Shown here piece after piece: positions 46,451 through 59,624 of a stretch of 64,000 nucleotides of DNA (its first letter is position 1; every line of letters starts with the position of its first letter). Position numbers and translations under genes: made by a program. The DNA lies in contig OU452228.1 of NCBI GenBank assembly GCA_911728455.2, positions 5,766,001 through 5,830,000 of the forward strand, written 5' to 3'. The notes beneath the pieces were generated by a model, which worked only from the letters and a program-made list of their open reading frames with translations, had not been told where the DNA came from and did not search any database. The DNA comes from Marthasterias glacialis. Its lineage: Eukaryota; Echinodermata; Asteroidea; Forcipulatida; Asteriidae.

Positions 46451-48891
46451 TTGTTTTCACTCTGTTACAGCTTCGTGTACAAAAGTGCCATTAGACAGGC
46501 TTTTGAAGCGCATTCGGAGCAGCCCCGCTACCTGGTAGTTTCAAGGTGGAAGATGGCCCTGGCTTGCCGGGAAAACCAGATTTTCGGATGCAGGACTATG
46601 GCAGCTACCTGCAGGTACAAAAAATTTCTCTCTAGCCCCATTATTTCTAGAGTTATTGGCCGTGGCGCTGCCGACTTCTTTTTTTCGGCGTTTTTTTTTG
46701 CTGGCTTTAGTCCAGCACACACGTATAGGGGCCTTTGCTATTGTTGACGTACACAAAGCATGGCCGTATGCACTGGACATCCTAGGGGTGTCCTCACTCC
46801 GCGGTCCCTGGCATCCTCCCTGTTTATCCCGCAGCCCCAAGACCGGCATTTCTGGAAAGCCCATGAGCAGGGCTTTCCAACAGTGTCAGACTTGTCACTT
46901 TCCCGCCATTACTTTGGGAGATAGAGCCGTTGCTAAGTCTTGTTTTCACTCTGTTACAGCTTCGTGTACAAAAGTGCCATTAGACAGGCTTTTGAAGCGC
47001 ATTCGGAGCAGCCCCGCTCCCTGGTAGTTTCAAGGTAGAAGATGGCCCTGGCTGGCCGGGAAAACCAGATTTTCGGATGCAGGACTATGGCAGCTACCTG
47101 CAGGTACAAGAAATTTCTCTCTAGCCCCATTATTTCTGGAGTTATTGGCCGTGGTGCTGCCGACTTCTTTTTTCGGTGTTTTTTTTGCTGGCTTCGGTCC
47201 AGCACACACGTATAGGGGCCTTTGCTATTGTTGACGTACACACATCATGGCCGTATGCACTGGACATCCTCGGGGTGTCCTCACTCCGCGGTCCCTGGCA
47301 TCCATCCTGTTTATCCCGCAGCCCCAAGACCGGCATTTCTGGAAAGCCCATGAGCAGGGCTTTCCAACAGTGTCAGACTTGTCACTTTCCCGCCATTACT
47401 TTGGGAGATAGAGCCGTTGCTAAGTCTTGTTTTCACTCAGTTACAGCTTCGTGTACAAAAGTGCCATTAGACAGGCTTTTGAAGCGCATTCGGAGCAGCC
47501 CCGCTACCTGGTAGTTTCAAGGTGGAAGATGGCCCTGGCTTGCCGGGAAAACCAGATTTTCGGATGCAGGACTATGGCAGCTACCTGCAGGTACAAAAAA
47601 TTTCTCTCTAGCCCCATTATTTCTAGAGTTATTGGCCGTGGCGCTGCCGACTTCTTTTTTTCGGCGTTTTTTTTTGCTGGCTTTAGTCCAGCACACACGT
47701 ATAGGGGCCTTTGCTATTGTTGACGTACACAAAGCATGGCCGTATGCACTGGACATCCTTGGGGTGTCCTCACTCCGCGGTCCCTGGCATCCTCCCTGTT
47801 TATCCCGCAGCCCCAAGACCGGCATTTCTGGAAAGCCCATGAGCAGGGCTTTCCAACAGTGTCAGACTTGTCACTTTCCCGCCATTACTTTGGGAGATAG
47901 AGCCGTTGCTAAGTCTTGTTTTCACTCTGTTACAGCTTCGTGTACAAAAGTGCCATTAGACAGGCTTTTGAAGCGCATTCGGAGCAGCCCCGCTCCCTGG
48001 TAGTTTCAAGGTAGAAGATGGCCCTGGCTGGCCGGGAAAACCAGATTTTCGGATGCAGGACTATGGCAGCTACCTGCAGGTACAAGAAATTTCTCTCTAG
48101 CCCCATTATTTCTGGAGTTATTGGCCGTGGTGCTGCCGACTTCTTTTTTCGGTGTTTTTTTTGCTGGCTTCGGTCCAGCACACACGTATAGGGGCCTTTG
48201 CTATTGTTGACGTACACACAGCCTGGCCGTATGCACTGGACATCCTCGGGGTGTCCTCACTCCGCGGTCCTTGGCATCCTCCCTGTTTATCCCGCAGCCC
48301 CAAGACCAGCATTTCTGGAAAGCCCATGAGCAGGGCTTTCCAACAGTGTCAGACTTGTCACTTTCCCGCCATTACTTTGGGAGATAGAGCCGTTGCTAAG
48401 TCTTGTTTTCACTCTGTTACAGCTTCGTGTACAAAAGTGCCATTAGACAGGCTTTTGAAGCGCATTCGGAGCAGCCCCGCTCCCTGGTGGTTTCAAGGTG
48501 GAAGATGGCCCTGGCTGGCCGGGAAAACCAGATTTTCGGATGCAGGACTATGGCAGCTACCTGCAGGTACAAGAAATTTCTCTCTAGCCCCATTATTTCT
48601 GGAGTTATTGGCCGTGGTGCAGCCGACTTCTTTTTTTCGGCGTTTTTTTTTGCTGGCTTCAGTCCAGCACACACGTATAGGGGCCTTTGCTATTGTTGAC
48701 GTACACACAGCATGGCCGTATGCACTGGACATCCTCGGGGTGTCCTCACTCCGCGGTCCCTGGCATCCTCCCTGTTTATTCCGCAGCCCCAAGACCGGCA
48801 TTTCTGGAAAGCCCATGAGCAGGGCTTTCCAACAGTGTTAGACTTGTCACTTTCCCGCCATTACTTTGGGAGATAGAGCCGTTGCTAAGTC

Positions 48892-49377
48892 TTGTTTTCA
48901 CTCTGTTACAGCTTCGTGTACAAAAGTGCCATTAGACAGGCTTTTGAAGCGCATTCGGAGCAGCCCTGCTCCCTGGTGGTTTCAAGGTGGAAGATGGCCC
49001 TGGCTGGCCGGGAAAACCAGATTTTGGATGCAGGACTATGGCAGCTACCTGCAGGTACAAAAAAATTCTCTCTAGCCCCATTATTTCTGGAGTTATTGGC
49101 CGTGGTGCTGCCGACTTCTTTTTTCGGCGTTTTTTTTGCTGGCTTCGGTCCAGCACACACGTATAGGGGCCTTTGCTATTGTTGACGTACACACATCATG
49201 GCCGTATGCACTGGACATCCTCGGGGTGTCCTCACTCCGCGGTCCCTGGCATCCTCCCTGTTTATCCCGCAGCCCCAAGACCGGCATTTCTGGAAAGCCC
49301 ATGAGCAGGGCTTTCCAACAGTGTCAGACTTGTCACTTTCCCGCCATTACTTTGGGAGATAGAGCCGTTGCTAAGTC
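48892..49377 (+). repeat. 486-bp monomer, one-base deletion lineage, copy 2
   Basis: Same one-base deletion (near 49024), A-run and CACACATCATGG as at 45965, displaced by 2927 bp. Confidence 0.85.
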
Positions 49378-52300
49378 TTGTTTTCACTCAGTTACAGCTT
49401 CGTGTACAAAAGTGCCATTAGACAGGCTTTTGAAGCGCATTCGGAGCAGCCCCGCTACCTGGTAGTTTCAAGGTGGAAGATGGCCCTGGCTTGCCGGGAA
49501 AACCAGATTTTCGGATGCAGGACTATGGCAGCTACCTGCAGGTACAAAAAATTTCCTCTCTAGCCCCATTATTTCTAGAGTTATTGGCCGTGGCGCTGCC
49601 GACTTCTTTTTTTCGGCGTTTTTTTTTGCTGGCTTTAGTCCAGCACACACGTATAGGGGCCTTTGCTATTGTTGACGTACACACAGCATGGCCGTATGCA
49701 CTGGACATCCTTGGGGTGTCCTCACTCCGCGGTCCCTGGCATCCTCCCTGTTTATCCCGCAGCCCCAAGACCGGCATTTCTGGAAAGCCCATGAGCAGGG
49801 CTTTCCAACAGTGTCAGACTTGTCACTTTCCCGCCATTACTTTGGGAGATAGAGCCGTTGCTAAGTCTTGTTTTCACTCTGTTACAGCTTCGTGTACAAA
49901 AGTGCCATTAGACAGGCTTTTGAAGCGCATTCGGAGCAGCCCCGCTCCCTGGTAGTTTCAAGGTAGAAGATGGCCCTGGCTGGCCGGGAAAACCAGATTT
50001 TCGGATGCAGGACTATGGCAGCTACCTGCAGGTACAAGAAATTTCTCTCTAGCCCCATTATTTCTGGAGTTATTGGCCGTGGTGCTGCCGACTTCTTTTT
50101 TCGGTGTTTTTTTTGCTGGCTTCGGTCCAGCACACACGTATAGGGGCCTTTGCTATTGTTGACGTACACACAGCCTGGCCGTATGCACTGGACATCCTCG
50201 GGGTGTCCTCACTCCGCGGTCCTTGGCATCCTCCCTGTTTATCCCGCAGCCCCAAGACCAGCATTTCTGGAAAGCCCATGAGCAGGGCTTTCCAACAGTG
50301 TCAGACTTGTCACTTTCCCGCCATTACTTTGGGAGATAGAGCCGTTGCTAAGTCTTGTTTTCACTCTGTTACAGCTTCGTGTACAAAAATGCCATTAGAC
50401 AGGCTTTTGAAGCGCATTCGGAGCAGCCCCGCTCCCTGGTGGTTTCAAGGTGGAAGATGGCCCTGGCTGGCCGGGAAAACCAGATTTTCGGATGCAGGAC
50501 TATGGCAGCTACCTGCAGGTACAAGAAATTTCTCTCTAGCCCCATTATTTCTGGAGTTATTGGCCGTGGTGCAGCCGACTTCTTTTTTTCGGCGTTTTTT
50601 TTTGCTGGCTTCAGTCCAGCACACACGTATAGGGGCCTTTGCTATTGTTGACGTACACACAGCATGGCCGTATGCACTGGACATCCTCGGGGTGTCCTCA
50701 CTCCGCGGTCCCTGGCATCCTCCCTGTTTATTCCGCAGCCCCAAGACCGGCATTTCTGGAAAGCCCATGAGCAGGGCTTTCCAACAGTGTCAGACTTGTC
50801 ACTTTCCCGCCATTACTTTGGGAGATAGAGCCGTTGCTAAGTCTTGTTTTCACTCTGTTACAGCTTCGTGTACAAAAGTGCCATTAGACAGGCTTTTGAA
50901 GCGCATTCGGAGCAGCCCTGCTCCCTGGTGGTTTCAAGGTGGAAGATGGCCCTGGCTGGCCGGAAAAACCAGATTTTCGGATGCAGGACTATGGCAGCTA
51001 CCTGCAGGTACAAGAAATTTCTCTCTAGCCCCATTATTTCTGGAGTTATTGGCCGTGGTGCTGGCGACTTCTTTTTTCGGCGTTTTTTTTTGCTGGCTTC
51101 GGTCCAGCACACACGTATAGGGGCCTTTGCTATTGTTGACGTACACACAGCCTGGCCGTATGCACTGGACATCCTCGGGGTGTCCTCACTCCGCGGTCCT
51201 TGGCATCCTCCCTGTTTATCCCGCAGCCCCAAGACCAGCATTTCTGGAAAGCCCATGAGCAGGGCTTTCCAACAGTGTCAGACTTGTCACTTTCCCGCCA
51301 TTACTTTGGGAGATAGAGCCGTTGCTAAGTCTTGTTTTCACTCTGTTACAGCTTCGTGTACAAAAGTGCCATTAGACAGGCTTTTGAAGCGCATTCGGAG
51401 CAGCCCCGCTCCCTGGTGGTTTCAAGGTGGAAGATGGCCCTGGCTGGCCGGGAAAACCAGATTTTCGGATGCAGGACTATGGCAGCTACCTGCAGGTACA
51501 AGAAATTTCTCTCTAGCCCCATTATTTCTGGAGTTATTGGCCGTGGTGCAGCCGACTTCTTTTTTTCGGCGTTTTTTTTTGCTGGCTTCAGTCCAGCACA
51601 CACGTATAGGGGCCTTTGCTATTGTTGACGTACACACAGCATGGCCGTATGCACTGGACATCCTCGGGGTGTCCTCACTCCGCGGTCCGTGGCATCCTCC
51701 CTGTTTATTCCGCAGCCCCAAGACCGGCATTTCTGGAAAGCCCATGAGCAGGGCTTTCCAACAGTGTTAGACTTTTCACTTTCACGCCATTACTTTGGGA
51801 GATAGAGCCGTTGCTAAGTCTTGTTTTCACTCTGTTACAGCTTCGTGTACAAAAGTGCCATTAGACAGGCTTTTGAAGCGCATTCGGAGCAGCCCTGCTC
51901 CCTGGTGGTTTCAAGGTGGAAGATGGCCCTGGCTGGCCGGAAAAACCAGATTTTCGGATGCAGGACTATGGCAGCTACCTGCAGGTACAAGAAATTTCTC
52001 TCTAGCCCCATTATTTCTGGAGTTATTGGCCGTGGTGCTGCCGACTTCTTTTTTCGGCGTTTTTTTTGCTGGCTTCGGTCCAGCACACACGTATAGGGGC
52101 CTTTGCTATTGTTGACGTACACACAGCATGGCCTTTTGCACTGGACATCCTCGGGGTATCCTCACTCCGCGGTCCCTGGCATCCTCTCTGCTTATCCCGC
52201 AGCCCCAAGACCGGCATTTCTGGAAAGCCCATGAGCAGGGCTTTCCAACAGTGTCAGACTTGTCACTTTCCCGCCATTACTTTGGGAGATAGAGCCGTTG

Positions 52301-55233
52301 CTAAGTCTTGTTTTCACTCTGTTACAGCTTCGTGTACAAAAGTGCCATTATACAGGCTTTTGAAGCGCATTCGGAGCAGCCCCGCTCCCTGGTGGTTTCA
52401 AGGTGGAAGATGGCCCTGGCTGGCCGGGAAAACCAGATTTTGGATGCAGGACTATGGCAGCTACCTGCAGGTACAAAAAAATTCTCTCTAACCCCATTAT
52501 TTCTGGAGTTATTGGCCGTGGTGCTGCCGACTTCTTTTTTCGGCGTTTTTTTTGCTGGCTTCGGTCCAGCACACACGTATAGGGGCCTTTGCTATTGTTG
52601 ACGTACACACATCATGGCCGTATGCACTGGACATCCTCGGGGTGTCCTCACTCCGCGATCCCTGGCATCCTCCCTGTTTATCCCGCAGCCCCAAGACCGG
52701 CATTTCTGGAAAGCCCATGAGCAGGGCTTTCCAACAGTGTCAGACTTGTCACTTTCCCGCCATTACTTTGGGAGATAGAGCCGTTGCTAAGTCTTGTTTT
52801 CACTCTGTTACAGCTTCGTGTACAAAAGTGCCATTAGACAGGCTTTTGAAGCGCATTCGGAGCAGCCCCGCTCCCTGGTAGTTTCAAGGTGGAAGATGGC
52901 CCTGGCTTGCCGGGAAAACCAGATTTTCGGATGCAGGACTATGGCAGCTACCTGCAGGTACAAGAAATTTCTCTCTAGCCCCATTATTTCTGGAGTTATT
53001 GGCCGTGGCGCTGCCGACTTCTTTTTTTCGGCGTTTTTTTTTGCTGGCTTCAGTCCAGCACACACGTATAGGGGCCTTTGCTATTGTTGACGTACACACA
53101 GCATGGCCGTATGCACTGGACATCCTCGGGGTGTCCTCACTCCGCGGTCCTTGGCATCCTCCCTGTTTATCCCGCAGCCCCAAGACCAGCATTTCTGGAA
53201 AGCCCATGAGCAGGGCTTTCCAACAGTGTCAGACTTGTCACTTTCCCGCCATTACTTTGGGAGATAGAGCCGTTGCTAAGTCTTGTTTTCACTCTGTTAC
53301 AGCTTCGTGTACAAAAGTGCCATTAGACAGGCTTTTGAAGCGCATTCGGAGCAGCCCCGCTCCCTGGTGGTTTCAAGGTGGAAGATGGCCCTGGCTGGCC
53401 GGGAAAACCAGATTTTCGGATGCAGGACTATGGCAGCTACCTGCAGGTACAAGAAATTTCTCTCTAGCCCCATTATTTCTGGAGTTATTGGCCGTGGTGC
53501 AGCCGACTTCTTTTTTTCGGCGTTTTTTTTTGCTGGCTTCAGTCCAGCACACACGTATAGGGGCCTTTGCTATTGTTGACGTACACACAGCATGGCCGTA
53601 TGCACTGGACATCCTCGGGGTGTCCTCACTCCGCAGTCCCTGGCATCCTCCCTGTTTATTCCGCAGCCCCAAGACCGGCATTTCTGGAAAGCCCATGAGC
53701 AGGGCTTTCCAACAGTGTTAGACTTTTCACTTTCACGCCATTATTTTGGGAGATAGAGCGGTTGCTAAGTCTTGTTTTCACTCTGTTACAGCTTCGTGTA
53801 CAAAAGTGCCATCAGACAGGCTTTTGAAGCGCATTCGGAGCAGCCCCGCTCCCTGGAGGTTTCAAGGTGGAAGATGGCCCTGGCTGGCCGGAAAAACCAG
53901 ATTTTCGGATGCAGGACTATGGCAGCTATCTGCAGGTACAAGAAATTTCTCTCTAGCCCCATTATTTCTGGAGTTATTGGCCGTGGTGCTGCCGACTTCT
54001 TTTTTCGGCGTTTTTTTTTGCTGGCTTCGGTCCAGCACACACGTATATGGGCCTTTGCTATTGTTGACGTACACACAGCATGGCCTTTTGCACTGGACAT
54101 CCTCGGGGTGTCCTCACTCCGCGGTCCCTGGCATCCTCTCTGCTTATCCCGCAGCCCCAAGACCGGCATTTCTGGAAAGCCCATGAGCAGGGCTTTCCAA
54201 CAGTGTCAGACTTGTCACTTTCCCGCCATTACTTTGGGAGATAGAGCCGTTGCTAAGTCTTGTTTTCACTCTGTTACAGCTTCGTGTACAAAAGTGCCAT
54301 TATACAGGCTTTTGAAGCGCATTCGGAGCAGCCCCGCTTCCTGGTGGTTTCAAGGTGGAAGATGGCCCTGGCTGGCCGGGAAAACCAGATTTTCGGATGC
54401 AGGACTATGGCAGCTACCTGCAGGTACAAGAAATTTCTCTCTAGCCCCATTATTTCTGGAGTTATTGGCCGTGGTGCTGCCGACTTCTTTTTTCGGTGTT
54501 TTTTTTGCTGGCTTCGTTCCAGCACACACGTATAGGGGCCTTTGCTATTGTTGACGTACACACAGCATGGCCTTTTGCACTGGACATCCTCGGGGTGTCC
54601 TCACTCCGCGGTCCCTGGCATTCTCCCTGTTTATCCTGCAGCCCCAAGACCGGCATTTCTGGAAAGCCCATGAGCAGGGCTTTCCAACAGTGTCAGACTT
54701 GTCACTTTCCCGCCATTACTTTGGGAGATAGAGCCGTTGCTAAGTCTTGTTTTCACTCTGTTACTGCTTCGTGTACAAAAGTGCCATTAGACAGGCTTTT
54801 GAAGCGCATTCGGAGCAGTCCCGCTCCCTGGTGGTTTCAAGGTAGAAGATGGCCCTGGCTGGCCGGGAAAACCAGATTTTCGGATGCAGGACTATGGCAG
54901 CTACCTGCAGGTACAAAAAAATTCTCTCTAGCCCCATTATTTCTGGAGTTATTGGCCGTGGTGCTGCCGACTTCTTTTTTCGGCGTTTTTTTTGCTGGCT
55001 TCGGTCCAGCACACACGTATAGGGGCCTTTGCTATTGTTGACGTACACACATCATGGCCGTATGCACTGGACATCCTCGGGGTGTCCTCACTCCGCGGTC
55101 CCTGGCATCCTCCCTGTTTATCCCGCAGCCCCAAGACCGGCATTTCTGGAAAGCCCATGAGCAGGGCTTTCCAACAGTGTCAGACTTGTCACTTTCCCGC
55201 CATTACTTTGGGAGATAGAGCCGTTGCTAAGTC
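49378..55233 (+). repeat. 12-monomer higher-order unit (5856 bp)
   Basis: Monomers start at 49378, 49868, 50355, 50844, 51332, 51821, 52308, 52794, 53283, 53772, 54260 and 54747. Diagnostic markers include CACTCAGTTACAG at the start, ATTTCCTCTCTAG (an extra C, giving 490 bp), ACAAAAATGCC near 50389, GTGCTGGCGAC near 51060, CTGGAGGTTTC near 53854, CCCGCTTCCTGG near 54335, GCTTCGTTCC near 54512 and TTACTGCTTCG near 54761. Every one of these recurs in the following unit. Confidence 0.9.
52308..52793 (+). repeat. 486-bp monomer, one-base deletion lineage, copy 3
   Basis: Same linked markers. It also has CCATTATACAGG near 52345, CTCTCTAACCCC near 52485 and CCGCGATCC near 52654, all shared with the copy at 58163. 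Confidence 0.85.
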
Positions 55234-58162
55234 TTGTTTTCACTCAGTTACAGCTTCGTGTACAAAAGTGCCATTAGACAGGCTTTTGAAGCGCATTCGG
55301 AGCAGCCCCGCTACCTGGTAGTTTCAAGGTGGAAGATGGCCCTGGCTTGCCGGGAAAACCAGATTTTCGGATGCAGGACTATGGCAGCTACCTGCAGGTA
55401 CAAAAAATTTCCTCTCTAGCCCCATTATTTCTAGAGTTATTGGCCGTGGCGCTGCCGACTTCTTTTTTTCGGCGTTTTTTTTTGCTGGCTTTAGTCCAGC
55501 ACACACGTATAGGGGCCTTTGCTATTGTTGACGTACACACAGCATGGCCGTATGCACTGGACATCCTTGGGGTGTCCTCACTCCGCGGTCCCTGGCATCC
55601 TCCCTGTTTATCCCGCAGCCCCAAGACCGGCATTTCTGGAAAGCCCATGAGCAGGGCTTTCCAACAGTGTCAGACTTGTCACTTTCCCGCCATTACTTTG
55701 GGAGATAGAGCCGTTGCTAAGTCTTGTTTTCACTCTGTTACAGCTTCGTGTACAAAAGTGCCATTAGACAGGCTTTTGAAGCGCATTCGGAGCAGCCCCG
55801 CTCCCTGGTAGTTTCAAGGTAGAAGATGGCCCTGGCTGGCCGGGAAAACCAGATTTTCGGATGCAGGACTATGGCAGCTACCTGCAGGTACAAGAAATTT
55901 CTCTCTAGCCCCATTATTTCTGGAGTTATTGGCCGTGGTGCTGCCGACTTCTTTTTTCGGTGTTTTTTTTGCTGGCTTCGGTCCAGCACACACGTATAGG
56001 GGCCTTTGCTATTGTTGACGTACACACAGCCTGGCCGTATGCACTGGACATCCTCGGGGTGTCCTCACTCCGCGGTCCTTGGCATCCTCCCTGTTTATCC
56101 CGCAGCCCCAAGACCAGCATTTCTGGAAAGCCCATGAGCAGGGCTTTCCAACAGTGTCAGACTTGTCACTTTCCCGCCATTACTTTGGGAGATAGAGCCG
56201 TTGCTAAGTCTTGTTTTCACTCTGTTACAGCTTCGTGTACAAAAATGCCATTAGACAGGCTTTTGAAGCGCATTCGGAGCAGCCCCGCTCCCTGGTGGTT
56301 TCAAGGTGGAAGATGGCCCTGGCTGGCCGGGAAAACCAGATTTTCGGATGCAGGACTATGGCAGCTACCTGCAGGTACAAGAAATTTCTCTCTAGCCCCA
56401 TTATTTCTGGAGTTATTGGCCGTGGTGCAGCCGACTTCTTTTTTTCGGCGTTTTTTTTTGCTGGCTTCAGTCCAGCACACACGTATAGGGGCCTTTGCTA
56501 TTGTTGACGTACACACAGCATGGCCGTATGCACTGGACATCCTCGGGGTGTCCTCACTCCGCGGTCCCTGGATTCTCCCTGTTTATTCCGCAGCCCCAAG
56601 ACCGGCATTTCTGGAAAGCCCATGAGCAGGGCTTTCCAACAGTGTCAGACTTGTCACTTTCCCGCCATTACTTTGGGAGATAGAGCCGTTGCTAAGTCTT
56701 GTTTTCACTCTGTTACAGCTTCGTGTACAAAAGTGCCATTAGACAGGCTTTTGAAGCGCATTCGGAGCAGCCCTGCTCCCTGGTGGTTTCAAGGTGGAAG
56801 ATGGCCCTGGCTGGCCGGAAAAACCAGATTTTCGGATGCAGGACTATGGCAGCTACCTGCAGGTACAAGAAATTTCTCTCTAGCCCCATTATTTCTGGAG
56901 TTATTGGCCGTGGTGCTGGCGACTTCTTTTTTCGGCGTTTTTTTTTGCTGGCTTCGGTCCAGCACACACGTATAGGGGCCTTTGCTATTGTTGACGTACA
57001 CACAGCCTGGCCGTATGCACTGGACATCCTCGGGGTGTCCTCACTCCGCGGTCCTTGGCATCCTCCCTGTTTATCCCGCAGCCCCAAGACCAGCATTTCT
57101 GGAAAGCCCATGAGCAGGGCTTTCCAACAGTGTCAGACTTGTCACTTTCCCGCCATTACTTTGGGAGATAGAGCCGTTGCTAAGTCTTGTTTTCACTCTG
57201 TTACAGCTTCGTGTACAAAAGTGCCATTAGACAGGCTTTTGAAGCGCATTCGGAGCAGCCCCGCTCCCTGGTGGTTTCAAGGTGGAAGATGGCCCTGGCT
57301 GGCCGGGAAAACCAGATTTTCGGATGCAGGACTATGGCAGCTACCTGCAGGTACAAGAAATTTCTCTCTAGCCCCATTATTTCTGGAGTTATTGGCCGTG
57401 GTGCAGCCGACTTCTTTTTTTCGGCGTTTTTTTTTGCTGGCTTCAGTCCAGCACACACGTATAGGGGCCTTTGCTATTGTTGACGTACACACAGCATGGC
57501 CGTATGCACTGGACATCCTCGGGGTGTCCTCACTCCGCGGTCCGTGGCATCCTCCCTGTTTATTCCGCAGCCCCAAGACCGGCATTTCTGGAAAGCCCAT
57601 GAGCAGGGCTTTCCAACAGTGTTAGACTTTTCACTTTCACGCCATTACTTTGGGAGATAGAGCCGTTGCTAAGTCTTGTTTTCACTCTGTTACAGCTTCG
57701 TGTACAAAAGTGCCATTAGACAGGCTTTTGAAGCGCATTCGGAGCAGCCCTGCTCCCTGGTGGTTTCAAGGTGGAAGATGGCCCTGGCTGGCCGGAAAAA
57801 CCAGATTTTCGGATGCAGGACTATGGCAGCTACCTGCAGGTACAAGAAATTTCTCTCTAGCCCCATTATTTCTGGAGTTATTGGCCGTGGTGCTGCCGAC
57901 TTCTTTTTTCGGCGTTTTTTTTGCTGGCTTCGGTCCAGCACACACGTATAGGGGCCTTTGCTATTGTTGACGTACACACAGCATGGCCTTTTGCACTGGA
58001 CATCCTCGGGGTATCCTCACTCCGCGGTCCCTGGCATCCTCTCTGCTTATCCCGCAGCCCCAAGACCGGCATTTCTGGAAAGCCCATGAGCAGGGCTTTC
58101 CAACAGTGTCAGACTTGTCACTTTCCCGCCATTACTTTGGGAGATAGAGCCGTTGCTAAGTC

Positions 58163-58648
58163 TTGTTTTCACTCTGTTACAGCTTCGTGTACAAAAGTGC
58201 CATTATACAGGCTTTTGAAGCGCATTCGGAGCAGCCCCGCTCCCTGGTGGTTTCAAGGTGGAAGATGGCCCTGGCTGGCCGGGAAAACCAGATTTTGGAT
58301 GCAGGACTATGGCAGCTACCTGCAGGTACAAAAAAATTCTCTCTAACCCCATTATTTCTGGAGTTATTGGCCGTGGTGCTGCCGACTTCTTTTTTCGGCG
58401 TTTTTTTTGCTGGCTTCGGTCCAGCACACACGTATAGGGGCCTTTGCTATTGTTGACGTACACACATCATGGCCGTATGCACTGGACATCCTCGGGGTGT
58501 CCTCACTCCGCGATCCCTGGCATCCTCCCTGTTTATCCCGCAGCCCCAAGACCGGCATTTCTGGAAAGCCCATGAGCAGGGCTTTCCAACAGTGTCAGAC
58601 TTGTCACTTTCCCGCCATTACTTTGGGAGATAGAGCCGTTGCTAAGTC
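58163..58648 (+). repeat. 486-bp monomer, one-base deletion lineage, copy 4
   Basis: Near-identical to the copy at 52308 (same CCATTATACAGG, CTCTCTAACCCC and CCGCGATCC), displaced by 5855 bp as part of the 12/13-monomer duplication. Confidence 0.85.
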
Positions 58649-59137
58649 TTGTTTTCACTCTGTTACAGCTTCGTGTACAAAAGTGCCATTAGACAGGCTT
58701 TTGAAGCGCATTCGGAGCAGCCCCGCTCCCTGGTAGTTTCAAGGTGGAAGATGGCCCTGGCTTGCCGGGAAAACCAGATTTTCGGATGCAGGACTATGGC
58801 AGCTACCTGCAGGTACAAGAAATTTCTCTCTAGCCCCATTATTTCTGGAGTTATTGGCCGTGGCGCTGCCGACTTCTTTTTTTCGGCGTTTTTTTTTGCT
58901 GGCTTCAGTCCAGCACACACGTATAGGGGCCTTTGCTATTGTTGACGTACACACAGCATGGCCGTATGCACTGGACATCCTTGGGGTGTCCTCACTCCGC
59001 GGTCCCTGGCATCCTCCCTGTTTATCCCGCAGCCCCAAGACCGGCATTTCTGGAAAGCCCATGAGCAGGGCTTTCCAACAGTGTCAGACTTGTCACTTTC
59101 CCGCCATTACTTTGGGAGATAGAGCCGTTGCTAAGTC

Positions 59138-59624
59138 TTGTTTTCACTCTGTTACAGCTTCGTGTACAAAAGTGCCATTAGACAGTCTTTTGAAGCGCAT
59201 TCGGAGCAGCCCCGCTCCCTGGTAGTTTCAAGGTAGAAGATGGCCCTGGCTGGCCGGGAAAACCAGATTTTCGGATGCAGGACTATGGCAGCTACCTGCA
59301 GGTACAAGAAATTTCTCTCTAGCCCCATTATTTCTGGAGTTATTGGCCGTGGTGCTGCCGACTTCTTTTTTCGGTGTTTTTTTTGCTGGCTTCGGTCCAG
59401 CACACACGTATAGGGGCCTTTGCTATTGTTGACGTACACACAGCCTGGCCGTATGCACTGGACATCCTCGGGGTGTCCTCACTCCGCGGTCCTTGGCATC
59501 CTCCCTGTTTATCCCGCAGCCCCAAGACCAGCATTTCTGGAAAGCCCATGAGCAGGGCTTTCCAACAGTGTCAGACTTGTCACTTTCCCGCCATTACTTT
59601 GGGAGATAGAGCCGTTGCTAAGTC
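59138..59624 (+). repeat. Extra monomer in the 13-monomer unit (487 bp)
   Basis: This spacing is filled by a monomer absent from the 12-monomer unit. Monomer 52794 of the 12-monomer unit looks like a fusion. Its first part (CTTGCCGGG, T7/T9, CAGCATGGCC) matches 58649; its last part (CATCCTCGGGG, GGTCCTTGGC, AGACCAGC) matches 59138. The join therefore lies within about 53102-53127, and the difference is exactly one monomer, as expected from unequal exchange in register. Confidence 0.8.

Larger units (their letters stand above)
45476..49377 (+). repeat. Array block F: dimers and 6-monomer register
   Basis: Monomers start at 45476, 45965, 46451, 46940, 47427, 47916, 48403 and 48892. The segment from 45476 recurs from 48403 at 2927 bp (six monomers), including the GTGCAGCCGAC monomer and the 486-bp monomer. 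Inside it, 46451-47426 and 47427-48402 form a tandem dimer of 976 bp each, marked by CCCGCTACCTGG, GGCTTGCCGGG and TTCTAGAGTTATTGG in the first monomer and CGGTGTTTT in the second. Confidence 0.8.
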
